64,000 bases of DNA from Pseudidiomarina indica (GTDB taxonomy: Bacteria > Pseudomonadota > Gammaproteobacteria > Enterobacterales > Alteromonadaceae), in NCBI GenBank assembly GCA_029279945.1, contig JAJUHK010000003.1, forward strand, positions 62,001-126,000, in the 5' to 3' direction. The position numbers were made by a program, and so were the translations under genes. The notes beneath the pieces were generated by a model. The model saw only the letters and a program-made list of their open reading frames with translations. It did not search any database and was not told where the DNA came from. Shown in pieces: positions 23,387 through 33,095 of this stretch (positions are counted from its first letter, which is position 1; the number at the start of each line of letters is the position of its first letter).

Positions 23387-23767
23387 ATGAATCAAACAAC
23401 ACATAGAGTACTCATCGTTGAAGACGATTTTATTTCACGAGAAGTGCTGAAGGCTATGGTACAACAATTTTCATTAGCAACCGAGGTGGCTGAAAGCCGA
23501 CAACAAGCCATTGAACTCACTTTGGCCTGGCGCCCCACTTTGATTTTGCTCGACCAAGAACTACCAGATGGCACTGGCATTGAAACCTATCACGCTATTC
23601 GATCGCTATTAGCTGCGTCAACACCGCCCGTTGTGATGATTTCAGGGCACCAACATCCAGATTTTGTATCTGAATGCGCCGCCGCAGGGATAATGCGCTG
23701 TTGGTCTAAGCCAGTAACACCTGGCCAATTAGCAGATTTACTTCGTGTCACTGGTCACATCGAGTAG
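23387..23767 (+). CDS. Stand-alone response regulator receiver protein
   Basis: 126 aa with intact VEDD, LLDQELPDGTG, MISGH and SKP motifs; no output domain. Confidence 0.9.
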   Translation: MNQTTHRVLIVEDDFISREVLKAMVQQFSLATEVAESRQQAIELTLAWRPTLILLDQELPDGTGIETYHAIRSLLAASTPPVVMISGHQHPDFVSECAAAGIMRCWSKPVTPGQLADLLRVTGHIE

Positions 23768-24862
23768 ACGCTGACTCTCGCTGAGGAACTTGTGTGCTAA
23801 TTCGCCGAAATACTGACGGACTTTGTTAAAGCGCTCAATGAAATCTGCTTTGTTGCCTTGTTCGAACTCTTCTAGAATCTTATCGAACACGCTGACATAG
23901 CGTCTAAGCATCTTAAAATGACTCGGATTAGCGGCGATAATGTCTGCGTATAGGTGGGCATCTTGCGCAAACAGCCGTCCTACCATCATGAGTTCCAGGT
24001 GATAAATAGGTGAACTCAACTCCACCAATTGTTGCACATCCACTTGCTCATGAGCGAGATGAACGCCGTACACAAAACTCGATAAGTGCCGTAAAACTTG
24101 TACAAACGACATAGCTTGGTCATGTTCGGCCGCTGCAATAAATTTAATTCGTGCGCCCCAATGCTCAATCGCTTGCAGCAACCAACGATACCCTTCTTCA
24201 TCACGCCCATGACAAGCAATCACCAACTGTTTAGCGAGTGTTGCTTGTTGTGGGCCAAACATTGGATGAAGCCCAACAACTGGGCCGCTATGTTGCGTCA
24301 GCATCGCTGCTAATGGTAATTCTTTCACACTCGTTAAATCGGCTAAAATGCAGCTGGGAGGCAATACAGGCAGGTCTAGAATCACTTGCTCGACAACCGT
24401 TAAAGGGACTGCAAGAAGAACCAGATCAGCGTGTTGGCAGTATGTTGGCGCTACCGCCCAATCTGTTGGTTCAATAATATGAACCTTTGCACCAGCATTG
24501 CTAAATAATTTGGCAAAGAGTTGCCCCATAGCTCCACCACCACCGATGATGACGACCTGCTTACCTTGTAAATGTACATCGGCAGCTTGCTGTTGCTGGT
24601 AGGAATCCCGAATCACGCGGCGTAAGACGTCTTCAATTAAATCCGGTGAGATACCTAATTGCTGAGCTTCTTCGCGACGTCGCATAAACATAGTCGCTTC
24701 ACGTTCAGGTACGTAAAGAGGCTCGCCTAACTGTCTTTTTACCGCACCAATGCGAGCGGCGAGTTCTTGTCGTTGTTGCAGTAAATGAACCAACTGGCTA
24801 TCCGTTGCGTCAATCTGCAATCTTAATTTCTCAAGTTGCTCCGCTATCTGTTCACGTTTCAT
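23738..24862 (-). CDS. tyrA: Bifunctional chorismate mutase/prephenate dehydrogenase TyrA
   Basis: Chorismate mutase N-terminus (LRLQIDATDSQLVHLLQQRQELAARIGAVKR) then NAD-binding VVIIGGGGAMGQLFAKLF and VGLHPMFGP. Confidence 0.95.
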   Translation of the reverse strand: MKREQIAEQLEKLRLQIDATDSQLVHLLQQRQELAARIGAVKRQLGEPLYVPEREATMFMRRREEAQQLGISPDLIEDVLRRVIRDSYQQQQAADVHLQGKQVVIIGGGGAMGQLFAKLFSNAGAKVHIIEPTDWAVAPTYCQHADLVLLAVPLTVVEQVILDLPVLPPSCILADLTSVKELPLAAMLTQHSGPVVGLHPMFGPQQATLAKQLVIACHGRDEEGYRWLLQAIEHWGARIKFIAAAEHDQAMSFVQVLRHLSSFVYGVHLAHEQVDVQQLVELSSPIYHLELMMVGRLFAQDAHLYADIIAANPSHFKMLRRYVSVFDKILEEFEQGNKADFIERFNKVRQYFGELAHKFLSESQRLLDVTSDTK

Positions 24863-24916
24863 TGTCTCTACTCCAACAACCTCTGATTACTGCCGATGAA
24901 TGTGCCAGTTGTACCA

Positions 24917-24946
24917 TAAAAAAACCCGCCAAGTGGCGGGTTTTTT
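24917..24946 (-). terminator. Rho-independent terminator downstream of rplS
   Basis: aaaaacccgcc-aagt-ggcgggtttttt. Confidence 0.9.
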
Positions 24947-24965
24947 CAATATCGCTTGATGCTGA

Positions 24966-25331
24966 TTACTTGCTAACCAACTTTTCGCGAATACGTGCAG
25001 ATTTACCTGAACGCTCACGTAAGTAGTAAAGCTTAGCACGACGAACCGCACCTTTACGTTTCACCACGATGCTATCTACAATTGGGCTATGTACTTGGAA
25101 TGTACGCTCAACACCTTCACCGTTCGAAATTTTGCGAACGGTAACAGCGCTGTGTAAGCCACGATTGCGCTTAGCGATAACCACGCCTTCAAATGCCTGA
25201 ATACGCTGACGGTTACCTTCAGTTACCTTAACATTAACGACCACTGTATCGCCCGGCGCGTACGCTGGGAGGTCGCTTTTTAATTGTTCATCTTCGATCG
25301 CTTTGATCAAATTTTGATTTACTTTTGCCAT
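24966..25331 (-). CDS. rplS: 50S ribosomal protein L19
   Basis: [37 protein letters not shown]. Confidence 0.97.
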   Translation of the reverse strand: MAKVNQNLIKAIEDEQLKSDLPAYAPGDTVVVNVKVTEGNRQRIQAFEGVVIAKRNRGLHSAVTVRKISNGEGVERTFQVHSPIVDSIVVKRKGAVRRAKLYYLRERSGKSARIREKLVSK

Positions 25332-25351
25332 GATAGCCTCGCTTGCCTAGA

Positions 25352-26128
25352 TTAACTACCCGAGTTTGAATCAGAATCTTGTAAGTGCTGCTGAATAAAT
25401 TCTTCCAGTAGCTGCTTCTGCTCGTCAGTCAGAGCTAGGTTTTTAATCAATTCAGGACGTCGCAACCAAGTTCTACCTAGAGCTTGCTGCAAACGCCATC
25501 GACGTATTTGTTCATGGTTACCGCTTAATAATACTGCGGGAACCGCTTCACCATCTAACACTTCTGGTCGTGTATAATGGGGACAGTCGAGCAACCCATT
25601 AGCAAACGAATCTTCTTGCGCAGAATCTTCGTGTCCTAATACACCAGGGACGAGCCGCGCAATTGCGTCGATCATCACCATAGCTGGTAACTCACCACCA
25701 CTTAACACATAATCTCCAATCGACCATTCTTCATCAACGTGCCGAGTAATAACTCGCTCATCAATGCCTTCATAGCGACCGGCGATTAGGATCAACTTGT
25801 CATGTTGAGCTAAATATCTTACCCCGTCATGATCAAGCTTACGCCCTTGAGGTGATAAATAAATCACCTTGGTATCGGCACCAAGTTGCTGCTTTGCTGC
25901 TGCAATCGCGTCAGTGAGCGGCTGCACCATCATCAGCATCCCCGGACCTCCGCCGTATGGGCGGTCATCAACTGTACGATGGCGATCATGGGTAAAATCA
26001 CGGGGATTGATTAGCGTTAGTTCTAACAATCCATCGCGTACCGCACGACCAGTAACACCGTTGCTGGTTATGGCTTGAAACATCTCAGGAAAGAGGCTAA
26101 TTACCCCAACCTGCAGTTGCTTTGCCAT
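25352..26128 (-). CDS. trmD: tRNA (guanine-N1)-methyltransferase TrmD
   Basis: [51 protein letters not shown]. Confidence 0.97.
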   Translation of the reverse strand: MAKQLQVGVISLFPEMFQAITSNGVTGRAVRDGLLELTLINPRDFTHDRHRTVDDRPYGGGPGMLMMVQPLTDAIAAAKQQLGADTKVIYLSPQGRKLDHDGVRYLAQHDKLILIAGRYEGIDERVITRHVDEEWSIGDYVLSGGELPAMVMIDAIARLVPGVLGHEDSAQEDSFANGLLDCPHYTRPEVLDGEAVPAVLLSGNHEQIRRWRLQQALGRTWLRRPELIKNLALTDEQKQLLEEFIQQHLQDSDSNSGS

Positions 26129-26664
26129 TAAAAGTCCGCTGGCCAATCCACAACGATGCGTTGCCCCGTTTTATCAACGTCAATAACATATTGACTTTGA
26201 ATAAACGGAATCAAACGTTCAGCTCGACCAAACGCATCATTGCTGTTCGCTTTCACCACCATCACATCGTTCGATGCTGTAGCCATAATCTGATCCACGA
26301 CCCCCATGTCATAGCCATCCCTATTAACAACTGACATCCCCATCAGGTCACGCCAATAGAATTCGCCTGCTGGCAATTCCGGCAATAACTCTTCATCGAT
26401 TAGGATATCGGCACCCGTCAATAAGTGCGCTTGATCACGGTCATCGATACCAGTTAATTTTGCAATTAGTCCTTTATTGTGCCGACGCCATTCCTCGACT
26501 TGAACTACTTGCACTTTGCCCTGCTTACTCAATTGCCACGGGCGATAATCAAAAATGGCTTCGGGATCATCGGTGAAACTCTGAATTTTTATCCAACCTT
26601 TTACGCCATACACTGCGCCAAGTTGGCCCAGGGTGACGGTTGTAGCAGGGTGACTCATAACCAC
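26128..26664 (-). CDS. rimM: Ribosome maturation factor RimM
   Basis: [50 protein letters not shown]. Confidence 0.95.
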   Translation of the reverse strand: MVMSHPATTVTLGQLGAVYGVKGWIKIQSFTDDPEAIFDYRPWQLSKQGKVQVVQVEEWRRHNKGLIAKLTGIDDRDQAHLLTGADILIDEELLPELPAGEFYWRDLMGMSVVNRDGYDMGVVDQIMATASNDVMVVKANSNDAFGRAERLIPFIQSQYVIDVDKTGQRIVVDWPADF

Positions 26665-26683
26665 CTATGATTCCGTTAATTAA

Positions 26684-26932
26684 TTAAGCTGCGCTACGCG
26701 CGTCTTGAACAAGTTTAGCAACTCGCTCAGACAAGGTTGCACCGTGTGAAACCCAATGTTCAACACGATCTAAATCAACGCGTAACTTTTCTTCCTGACC
26801 ACGAGCGGTTGGGTTGAAAAAGCCTACATTTTCAATGAAACGACCGTCGCGGGCATTGCGACTGTCAGTCACTACCATTTGGTAGAATGGGCGTTTTTTA
26901 GCGCCACCACGTTGTAAACGAATGGTTACCAT
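26684..26932 (-). CDS. rpsP: 30S ribosomal protein S16
   Basis: [41 protein letters not shown]. Confidence 0.98.
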   Translation of the reverse strand: MVTIRLQRGGAKKRPFYQMVVTDSRNARDGRFIENVGFFNPTARGQEEKLRVDLDRVEHWVSHGATLSERVAKLVQDARSAA

Positions 26933-26968
26933 TACGTTCCTCGATACAGTTTTTTAATGTTAAGAAAT

Positions 26969-26998
26969 AAAAACCTCCCCGAGCTTAGTCGGAGAGGT
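26969..26998 (-). terminator. Rho-independent terminator downstream of ffh
   Basis: Minus strand CCTCtCCGA-CTAAGC-TCGGgGAGG then TTTTT. Confidence 0.8.
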
Positions 26999-27039
26999 CG
27001 TGGAATTTACCTGAATTTTAGGCGAAATGCAAGCAAATA

Positions 27040-28413
27040 CTAGCCTCTTGGGAACATTCCTGGGGGGAGCTTACCGCCCATCCCTCCGAGGCTTCGCAGC
27101 ATTTTTGCCATCCCCCCGCCTTTCATTTTTTTCATCATTTTTTGCATTTGCATAAATTGCTTCAAAAGGCGGTTTACATCTTGCACTTGAGTACCCGAGC
27201 CTGCGGCTATACGGCGCTTCCGTGACCCCTTGATGAGGTCGGGGTATTCACGCTCTTGCGGGGTCATTGAATTAATGATGGCTTCCATACGCACCGTCAT
27301 TTTGTCATCCAGTTGACCTTTCATTTGTGACGACATCTGCCCCATACCCGGCAATTTATCGAGCAGCCCCATCATGCCCCCCATATCGCGCATTTGTACT
27401 AACTGTTCACGGAAGTCTTCTAACGAAAACTTGCCTTCCTTGATAACTTTTTTGGCGACCTTTTCTGCTTTCTCGCGATCGATTTTACTTTCTAACTCAT
27501 CAATGAGCGATAACACATCACCCATGCCCAGGATGCGCGATGCAATACGATCCGGATGAAACGGTTCTAGTGCAGTAGTTTTTTCACCTACCCCCAAAAA
27601 CTTAATCGGCTTACCAGTGATGTGCCGAATGGAGAGTGCAGCACCACCGCGCGCGTCACCATCGGCTTTGGTCAAGATCACACCAGTTAACGGCAAGGCT
27701 TCATTAAATGCTTGCGCAGTATTAGCAGCATCTTGTCCCGTCATAGCATCAACCACAAACAATGTTTCAATGGGTTGAATGGCTTGATGCAGTTCTTTAA
27801 TTTCTGCCATCATGGCGTCATCTACTGCCGTCCGTCCTGCAGTATCGACAATCACGACATCAACAAACTGTTTTCGCGCGTGTTCAATTGCTTGCTCGGC
27901 AATAGCAACAGGGTCTTGGGTAGTGGTCGACGGGAAAAACTCGACCTCGACCTCACCTGCTAAGGTTTCCAATTGCTTAATTGCTGCGGGACGGTAGACG
28001 TCAGCACTAACAACCAACACTTTTTTCTTTTGCTTTTCCTTTAGATAGCGGGCTAGCTTGCCAACACTGGTGGTTTTACCAGCACCTTGTAATCCGGCCA
28101 TTAAGATGACGGCAGGTGGTTGGGTGGCCAGGTTAATCGGCACGTTACCCTCACCCATAGCATGCTCAAGTTCTTTTTGGACAATTTTTAAGAACACCTG
28201 TCCCGGCGTGAGACTTTTATTAACTTCGGCTCCAAGTGCCTGCTCTTTAACGCGGCTAACAAATTCTCGTACGACAGGTAGTGCAACGTCTGCCTCCAGC
28301 AAAGCCATACGCACTTCACGTAAGGTATCTTTAATATTATCTTCAGTGAGGCGGCCACGACCGGTAATATTTTTCAACGATTGTGATAATCGTTCGCTTA
28401 AATTCTCAAACAT
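27040..28413 (-). CDS. ffh: Signal recognition particle GTPase Ffh
   Basis: GLQGAGKTTSVGKLA, DTAGR, TKADGDARGGAALS and Met-rich M domain. Confidence 0.98.
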   Translation of the reverse strand: MFENLSERLSQSLKNITGRGRLTEDNIKDTLREVRMALLEADVALPVVREFVSRVKEQALGAEVNKSLTPGQVFLKIVQKELEHAMGEGNVPINLATQPPAVILMAGLQGAGKTTSVGKLARYLKEKQKKKVLVVSADVYRPAAIKQLETLAGEVEVEFFPSTTTQDPVAIAEQAIEHARKQFVDVVIVDTAGRTAVDDAMMAEIKELHQAIQPIETLFVVDAMTGQDAANTAQAFNEALPLTGVILTKADGDARGGAALSIRHITGKPIKFLGVGEKTTALEPFHPDRIASRILGMGDVLSLIDELESKIDREKAEKVAKKVIKEGKFSLEDFREQLVQMRDMGGMMGLLDKLPGMGQMSSQMKGQLDDKMTVRMEAIINSMTPQEREYPDLIKGSRKRRIAAGSGTQVQDVNRLLKQFMQMQKMMKKMKGGGMAKMLRSLGGMGGKLPPGMFPRG

Positions 28414-28578
28414 GCGAATCTGCTCACTCTTGGTTGCCGATGTAAACTACTATGGATGGATATGGCGGCGAGTATACCGTAATTCAACCAAAGTTTCCTG
28501 ATCCTATTGGGTTTGTGTGCAACAATGCATATACTTATACATGGCTTCAGTTATGCAACATAATAAGGTGAAATTTGA

Positions 28579-29370
28579 ATGCATGTGCTAGTCACACTGA
28601 CCTTTGCTCTCTATTTCCTTGCTGCAATTCTTTTGTGGCGTCAAATAGTACGCTCGCACACCACTCGTTGGCTGCTATGGATTACTCCATTTGCTGCAGT
28701 CGTGACGCACTTTATCTTATTGTGGAGTTATCTCCGCACCGACCAATTTCACCATCTTAATATTGCCTCCAGCTTAAGTAGTGTAGCGCTCTTATTAGCT
28801 GCATTAACAATTCTTAGAAACCGTCGTTCAGATGGACTCTTGTTAAGTCCTATCATTTATCTGTTTGCAGGGGTCAGTGTTATCGTTATGGTAGTCAGCC
28901 CTGCTGGTTGGGGGCCTCAGCTAAGTGAAGCGAGTGGGTTAATTATTCATATCATCTTATCGCTGGTTGCCTATGCAGTGCTCATGCTGGCCACGCTTTA
29001 TGCCATTCAATTACTATATTTAAACCATGCACTGAAGAACCATCGTATCCGAGCCATCGCCGGTAACATGCCACCATTGATGGTAGTCGAACGCTATTTC
29101 TTTCGCTTATTGACTACTGGGACAGTGTTATTGGCGGTCGCCATTTTAAGTGGATTTATTTTCTTAGATGATATGTTTGCCCAAGGTCAAGCTCATAAAA
29201 CAATTCTGAGCTCGGCTGCATTCGTATTATATGCGGTTGTCTTGTATATGCATCAACTGAAACACATGCGGGGACGGCCCCTAGTTTTAGCCAGTGTGGT
29301 CGCCAGTGTACTCTTATCCTTGGCTTACTTCGGTAGCCGATTTGTGAAAGATGTTCTCCTGGCTCTGTAA
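28579..29370 (+). CDS. Cytochrome c assembly (CcsA/YpjD-family) inner membrane protein
   Basis: 263 aa, about 8 TM segments, position divergent from ffh and upstream of a CorC-type gene. Confidence 0.85.
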   Translation: MHVLVTLTFALYFLAAILLWRQIVRSHTTRWLLWITPFAAVVTHFILLWSYLRTDQFHHLNIASSLSSVALLLAALTILRNRRSDGLLLSPIIYLFAGVSVIVMVVSPAGWGPQLSEASGLIIHIILSLVAYAVLMLATLYAIQLLYLNHALKNHRIRAIAGNMPPLMVVERYFFRLLTTGTVLLAVAILSGFIFLDDMFAQGQAHKTILSSAAFVLYAVVLYMHQLKHMRGRPLVLASVVASVLLSLAYFGSRFVKDVLLAL

Positions 29371-29458
29371 GTGATCATTGAATTAAACTGAAACACTTGA
29401 CTTGCTCAATGAGCTGGTTAAATTAATCGTTCAATATAAGTTGGTATAGGGTTAATTT

Positions 29459-30733
29459 TTGGACGACATATCCACTGCGACATTACTCATAGCCTTAGGG
29501 GTATTGTTGCTACTTTCTGCATTTTTTTCAGGCTCAGAAACAGGGATGATGTCTGTAAACCGTTATCGGTTGCGACACCTTGCTCAGCAAGGACATTCTG
29601 GAGCTAAACGAATCCAATTCTTGCTAGAGCGCCCCGACCGCTTGATTGGGTTGATCCTCATTGGCAATAATTTAGTTAATATTGCCGCATCCGCTATCGC
29701 CACCATTTTATGCTTACGTTGGTTTGGTGACGCTGGAATTATCATCGCAACCTTTGGTATGACACTCATAGTTTTAGTGTTTGCCGAAGTCACGCCAAAA
29801 ACGATCGCTGCACTCCATCCGGAGCGCATCGCAACGCCGTCGTCATTCGTTATCAAACCGCTGCTGCGTGTAATGTATCCATTGGTTGCCTTCATTAATT
29901 TAATTACCAATAGCATAATTCGGTTATTGGGGGTGAATCCAAACTCGCCATCACGTGGTGATGCGCTGAGCTCAGATGAGCTGAGGACCATCGTTAATGA
30001 AGCAAGCTCGATGATCCCATCATCCCACCAACAAATGTTACTCAGCATCCTTGATTTAGAAAAAGTAACCGTCGAAGACGTCATGACACCACGGGCAGAT
30101 ATCGCCGCAATCGATGTTCAGGACGATGTCAAATCTATCCTTAAACAACTGAGCCAAGCCCAATACACCCGCATTTTGCTGTACCGCAATAACATTGATG
30201 ATGCGATTGGGTTCCTTCACGCTCGTGACATTATGCAGCTGTTTACGAAAAATACGTATGATTTAGATAAGTCTGAAATTGTCCGTGCGGCACGCGAAAT
30301 TTACTACATTCCTGAGGGAACTCCCCTGAATGTTCAGTTGCTAAAATTTCAACGCTATAAAGAGCGGATTGGTCTGGTTGTTGATGAATACGGTGATATC
30401 CAAGGGCTCGTAACTTTAGAGGATATCTTAGAAGAAATTGTTGGTGATTTCACGACGAGCATTCTGCCCGATAGTACTGAATCTACCATGGTTGAGAGTG
30501 ATGGCTCAATTATTGTCGAAGGAGTTGCCAACCTACGGGATCTCAATAAAGAAATGAATTGGAATCTGCCCACTGATGGTCCCAAAACAGTGAGCGGTTT
30601 AATCATTGAGACCTTAGGTGATATCCCCCAACAACCTTTGTGCCTGCGGATCAATGGTTACGCCATCGAAATTATCGAAAGTGGTGACAACTTAGTTAAA
30701 CAGGTTCGATTCTTGCCACCTGCAAAGGTTTAA
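29459..30733 (+). CDS. HlyC/CorC-family (CNNM + CBS) transporter-associated protein
   Basis: DUF21 region (SAFFSGSETGMMSVNRYRLRHLA), CBS pair, EDVMTPRADI, VVDEYGDIQGLVTLEDILEEIVGDF; TTG start. Confidence 0.9.
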   Translation: MDDISTATLLIALGVLLLLSAFFSGSETGMMSVNRYRLRHLAQQGHSGAKRIQFLLERPDRLIGLILIGNNLVNIAASAIATILCLRWFGDAGIIIATFGMTLIVLVFAEVTPKTIAALHPERIATPSSFVIKPLLRVMYPLVAFINLITNSIIRLLGVNPNSPSRGDALSSDELRTIVNEASSMIPSSHQQMLLSILDLEKVTVEDVMTPRADIAAIDVQDDVKSILKQLSQAQYTRILLYRNNIDDAIGFLHARDIMQLFTKNTYDLDKSEIVRAAREIYYIPEGTPLNVQLLKFQRYKERIGLVVDEYGDIQGLVTLEDILEEIVGDFTTSILPDSTESTMVESDGSIIVEGVANLRDLNKEMNWNLPTDGPKTVSGLIIETLGDIPQQPLCLRINGYAIEIIESGDNLVKQVRFLPPAKV

Positions 30734-31347
30734 GAAAAAAACAACCGCCACAGCCAGCCACGCTTTAAATCATCTTCGCATTGACGTAACTGCGCGCCGT
30801 AGCGTCCGGCGCGCTCTTGTACGCGTTCAGCCGTACGCATCAACCATTGCTTCTGGCGATAAGTTCCGCGCTTATAACCACCCCAACCTTCGTGATAATT
30901 TAAATACTGCGCGTATGCGTCCCACTTTGAGACACCATTGATGCGATGGCTTTTAGAAATATACCATCCCATAAAATCCATCGCGTCGGCAAAATTATCA
31001 CGAGATGACCATGTATTACCGGTTTCTTTAACGTAGTCATCCCAAGTTCCTGTCTTTGCCTGTGAATAGCCATATGCGCTGCTCACACGCCCCCATGGAA
31101 TTACCCATAAAATGTAATCACGCGGTGGCTTAGCATTATGCTTAAATGAGCTTTCTTGATACATAATTGCCATCGGCACTTGTATAGGAACGCCCCATTT
31201 TTTCTGCATTTTTTCGGCTGCTTTATACCAGTCGCGTTTCTCTTCGAAGATCCGACACAGATTTTCTGGCTCTTTAGGGGGCGGCGTCGCACATCCTGCA
31301 AGAGTTAACGCCAGCGTTGCTGCAATCACACCATAGCGACATTTCAT
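30730..31347 (-). CDS. Lytic transglycosylase SLT-domain-like lipoprotein
   Basis: Lipobox LTLAGCA; PIQVPMAIMYQESSFKHNA; SAYGYSQAKTGTWDDYV. Confidence 0.85.
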   Translation of the reverse strand: MKCRYGVIAATLALTLAGCATPPPKEPENLCRIFEEKRDWYKAAEKMQKKWGVPIQVPMAIMYQESSFKHNAKPPRDYILWVIPWGRVSSAYGYSQAKTGTWDDYVKETGNTWSSRDNFADAMDFMGWYISKSHRINGVSKWDAYAQYLNYHEGWGGYKRGTYRQKQWLMRTAERVQERAGRYGAQLRQCEDDLKRGWLWRLFFS

Positions 31348-31350
31348 AAC

Positions 31351-32946
31351 TTAACTATCCGCGGATTCACACATTGCGTTGCGGAAATACTCTTCTAAAA
31401 ACTCATCGAAACTAGAAGCAGCATCTTGCTGCTCTAAACGTGCCTGTTCAGCAAGCGATTGCTGCTGCATTTGTTCAAACTCAGCCAAAGAGAAGAACTC
31501 AAAAGGTGCTGTACTCAATTGCTGTTTATAGCGGCGCGCAAGCGCCATACCTAGTTCACTATTTTCTAACTGTTGTTCTTTCAATTGTGCCATAAAGCGT
31601 CCAGAAAACGTTAATTCTGGGTTTAGTACACAATAATATTGATTCGCCACAGCTTGGGTATAGGCTCGCGTTTGATGTGCTTGATCCATAAGATGAGCAA
31701 GTGGCTGTAAATCCGCAAATAACTCTTCTAACCAATCAGCAACTGGTCGCTCATAACCATTATCAAGCAGTGTTAAGCGCGGATTACGGCCATCCAATAC
31801 GACTTTATTGAAGTTTTGATCGGTGATAGTCTGCTCGTCCCAATCAAGTTCAGCACTGGGTTTAAACGCACAATACAATAACAGTAGGTCTAAGAATCTA
31901 ATTTGTTCGTCGCTGATACCAACTGGACTGAATGGATTAACATCAAGTGCTCGTATTTCCACGTATTCAACACCACCGCGTTCCAAGGCTTGAGTCGGGG
32001 TTTCCCCTGGTCGCGTGACACGCTTAGGCCGAATGGTGGCGTAAAACTCATTTTCGATTTGCAGAATATTACTATTTAATTGGCGATACTCACCGTCAAC
32101 TTTCACTCCAATTTTACTAAACTGGGTCGATTCTGTAGTGACCGCACGACGTAACCCTTTCACGTACTCGGATAATGAATTGTACGTTATTTTTAAGTCT
32201 GCTTGTTCTTTGTTGGTATAACCCAGGTCGCTCATCCGTAGGGATGTGCCATAGGGGCGATATACAGTCCCTTTCCCCAACGACTCAAACTCAATATTTG
32301 CTACAGTTTGTTGTAAAAAGGACTTACAAATTGCTGGCGATGCACCGAACAGGTATGGGATCACCCAACAGATCCGTTTGTAATTGCGAATGAGCTGAAA
32401 ATATTGGTTGGATACAAAGTGTTGATCTGCAACCGACCCATGGTAAGTTGCGAGGTGTTCAAACACCGTCTGGGGAAGACTAAAATTAAAGTGAACCCCG
32501 GCAATAATCTGCATGCCACCACCGTAACGGTGCGTCAGTCCTTGCCGGTATAACGTTTTCATACGACCGGTATGGGAACTACCGTATTGTGCGATAACAA
32601 TTTCTTCAGGGGAGCCAACAAAACACGGCATACTTAGCGGCCATAATAGCTCATCACCGATGACCTGATAGGTACGTTTATGCACATCAGCTAATTGTTG
32701 TAGTGTCACCTCAACATCAGTTGCAACGGGAGTGATAAACTCCAAGAGCGTCTCGGCGTAATCGGTAGTGATGAGTGGATGTTTCAGTGCTGAACCCAGT
32801 TGCTGTGGATGCGGCGTGGTAGCAAGCTTACCTTGTTCAGTAATACGTAGCGCTTCCCGCTCTACACCCCGTTGAACTCCACGTAAGCTAGTAACGTGCT
32901 CGGGTTTGGCGAATAATGCCACCAGTTCGGCAAATTGTGACTGCAA
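31351..32946 (-). CDS. gshA: Glutamate-cysteine ligase
   Basis: LRGVQRGVEREALRITEQGKLATTPHPQQLGSALKHPLITTDYAETLLEFITP; likely TTG start at 32946 with upstream AGGA (ORF extends to 33039). Confidence 0.93.
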   Translation of the reverse strand: MQSQFAELVALFAKPEHVTSLRGVQRGVEREALRITEQGKLATTPHPQQLGSALKHPLITTDYAETLLEFITPVATDVEVTLQQLADVHKRTYQVIGDELLWPLSMPCFVGSPEEIVIAQYGSSHTGRMKTLYRQGLTHRYGGGMQIIAGVHFNFSLPQTVFEHLATYHGSVADQHFVSNQYFQLIRNYKRICWVIPYLFGASPAICKSFLQQTVANIEFESLGKGTVYRPYGTSLRMSDLGYTNKEQADLKITYNSLSEYVKGLRRAVTTESTQFSKIGVKVDGEYRQLNSNILQIENEFYATIRPKRVTRPGETPTQALERGGVEYVEIRALDVNPFSPVGISDEQIRFLDLLLLYCAFKPSAELDWDEQTITDQNFNKVVLDGRNPRLTLLDNGYERPVADWLEELFADLQPLAHLMDQAHQTRAYTQAVANQYYCVLNPELTFSGRFMAQLKEQQLENSELGMALARRYKQQLSTAPFEFFSLAEFEQMQQQSLAEQARLEQQDAASSFDEFLEEYFRNAMCESADS

Positions 32947-33095
32947 AATAGTTCCTGCCTTGTTTGTCGAGCCAAAGTTATGGCGAAATATTACTGGTTT
33001 ATCAACGCTACGTCTATGAAAGTTATTCCTGTTAAACATTGGCAGTCATTACTACGCGTGGCATCATAGCAGTGACTCTTTACCGATATATTACT

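Noticed and set aside
28058-28501. 147-aa plus-strand ORF opposite ffh
   Set aside because: Antisense to the highly conserved Ffh N and G domains; no own ribosome site or domain.
29584-30084. 166-aa minus-strand ORF inside the CorC-type gene
   Set aside because: Antisense shadow of a well-supported CNNM/CBS protein; no recognisable domain.
33039-33095. N-terminal extension of the hybrid kinase and the extended start of gshA overlapping at 33039
   Set aside because: Both rely on far-upstream starts; more plausible starts lie at 33096 or 33108 (kinase) and 32946 (gshA TTG with Shine-Dalgarno), so no real overlap is claimed.
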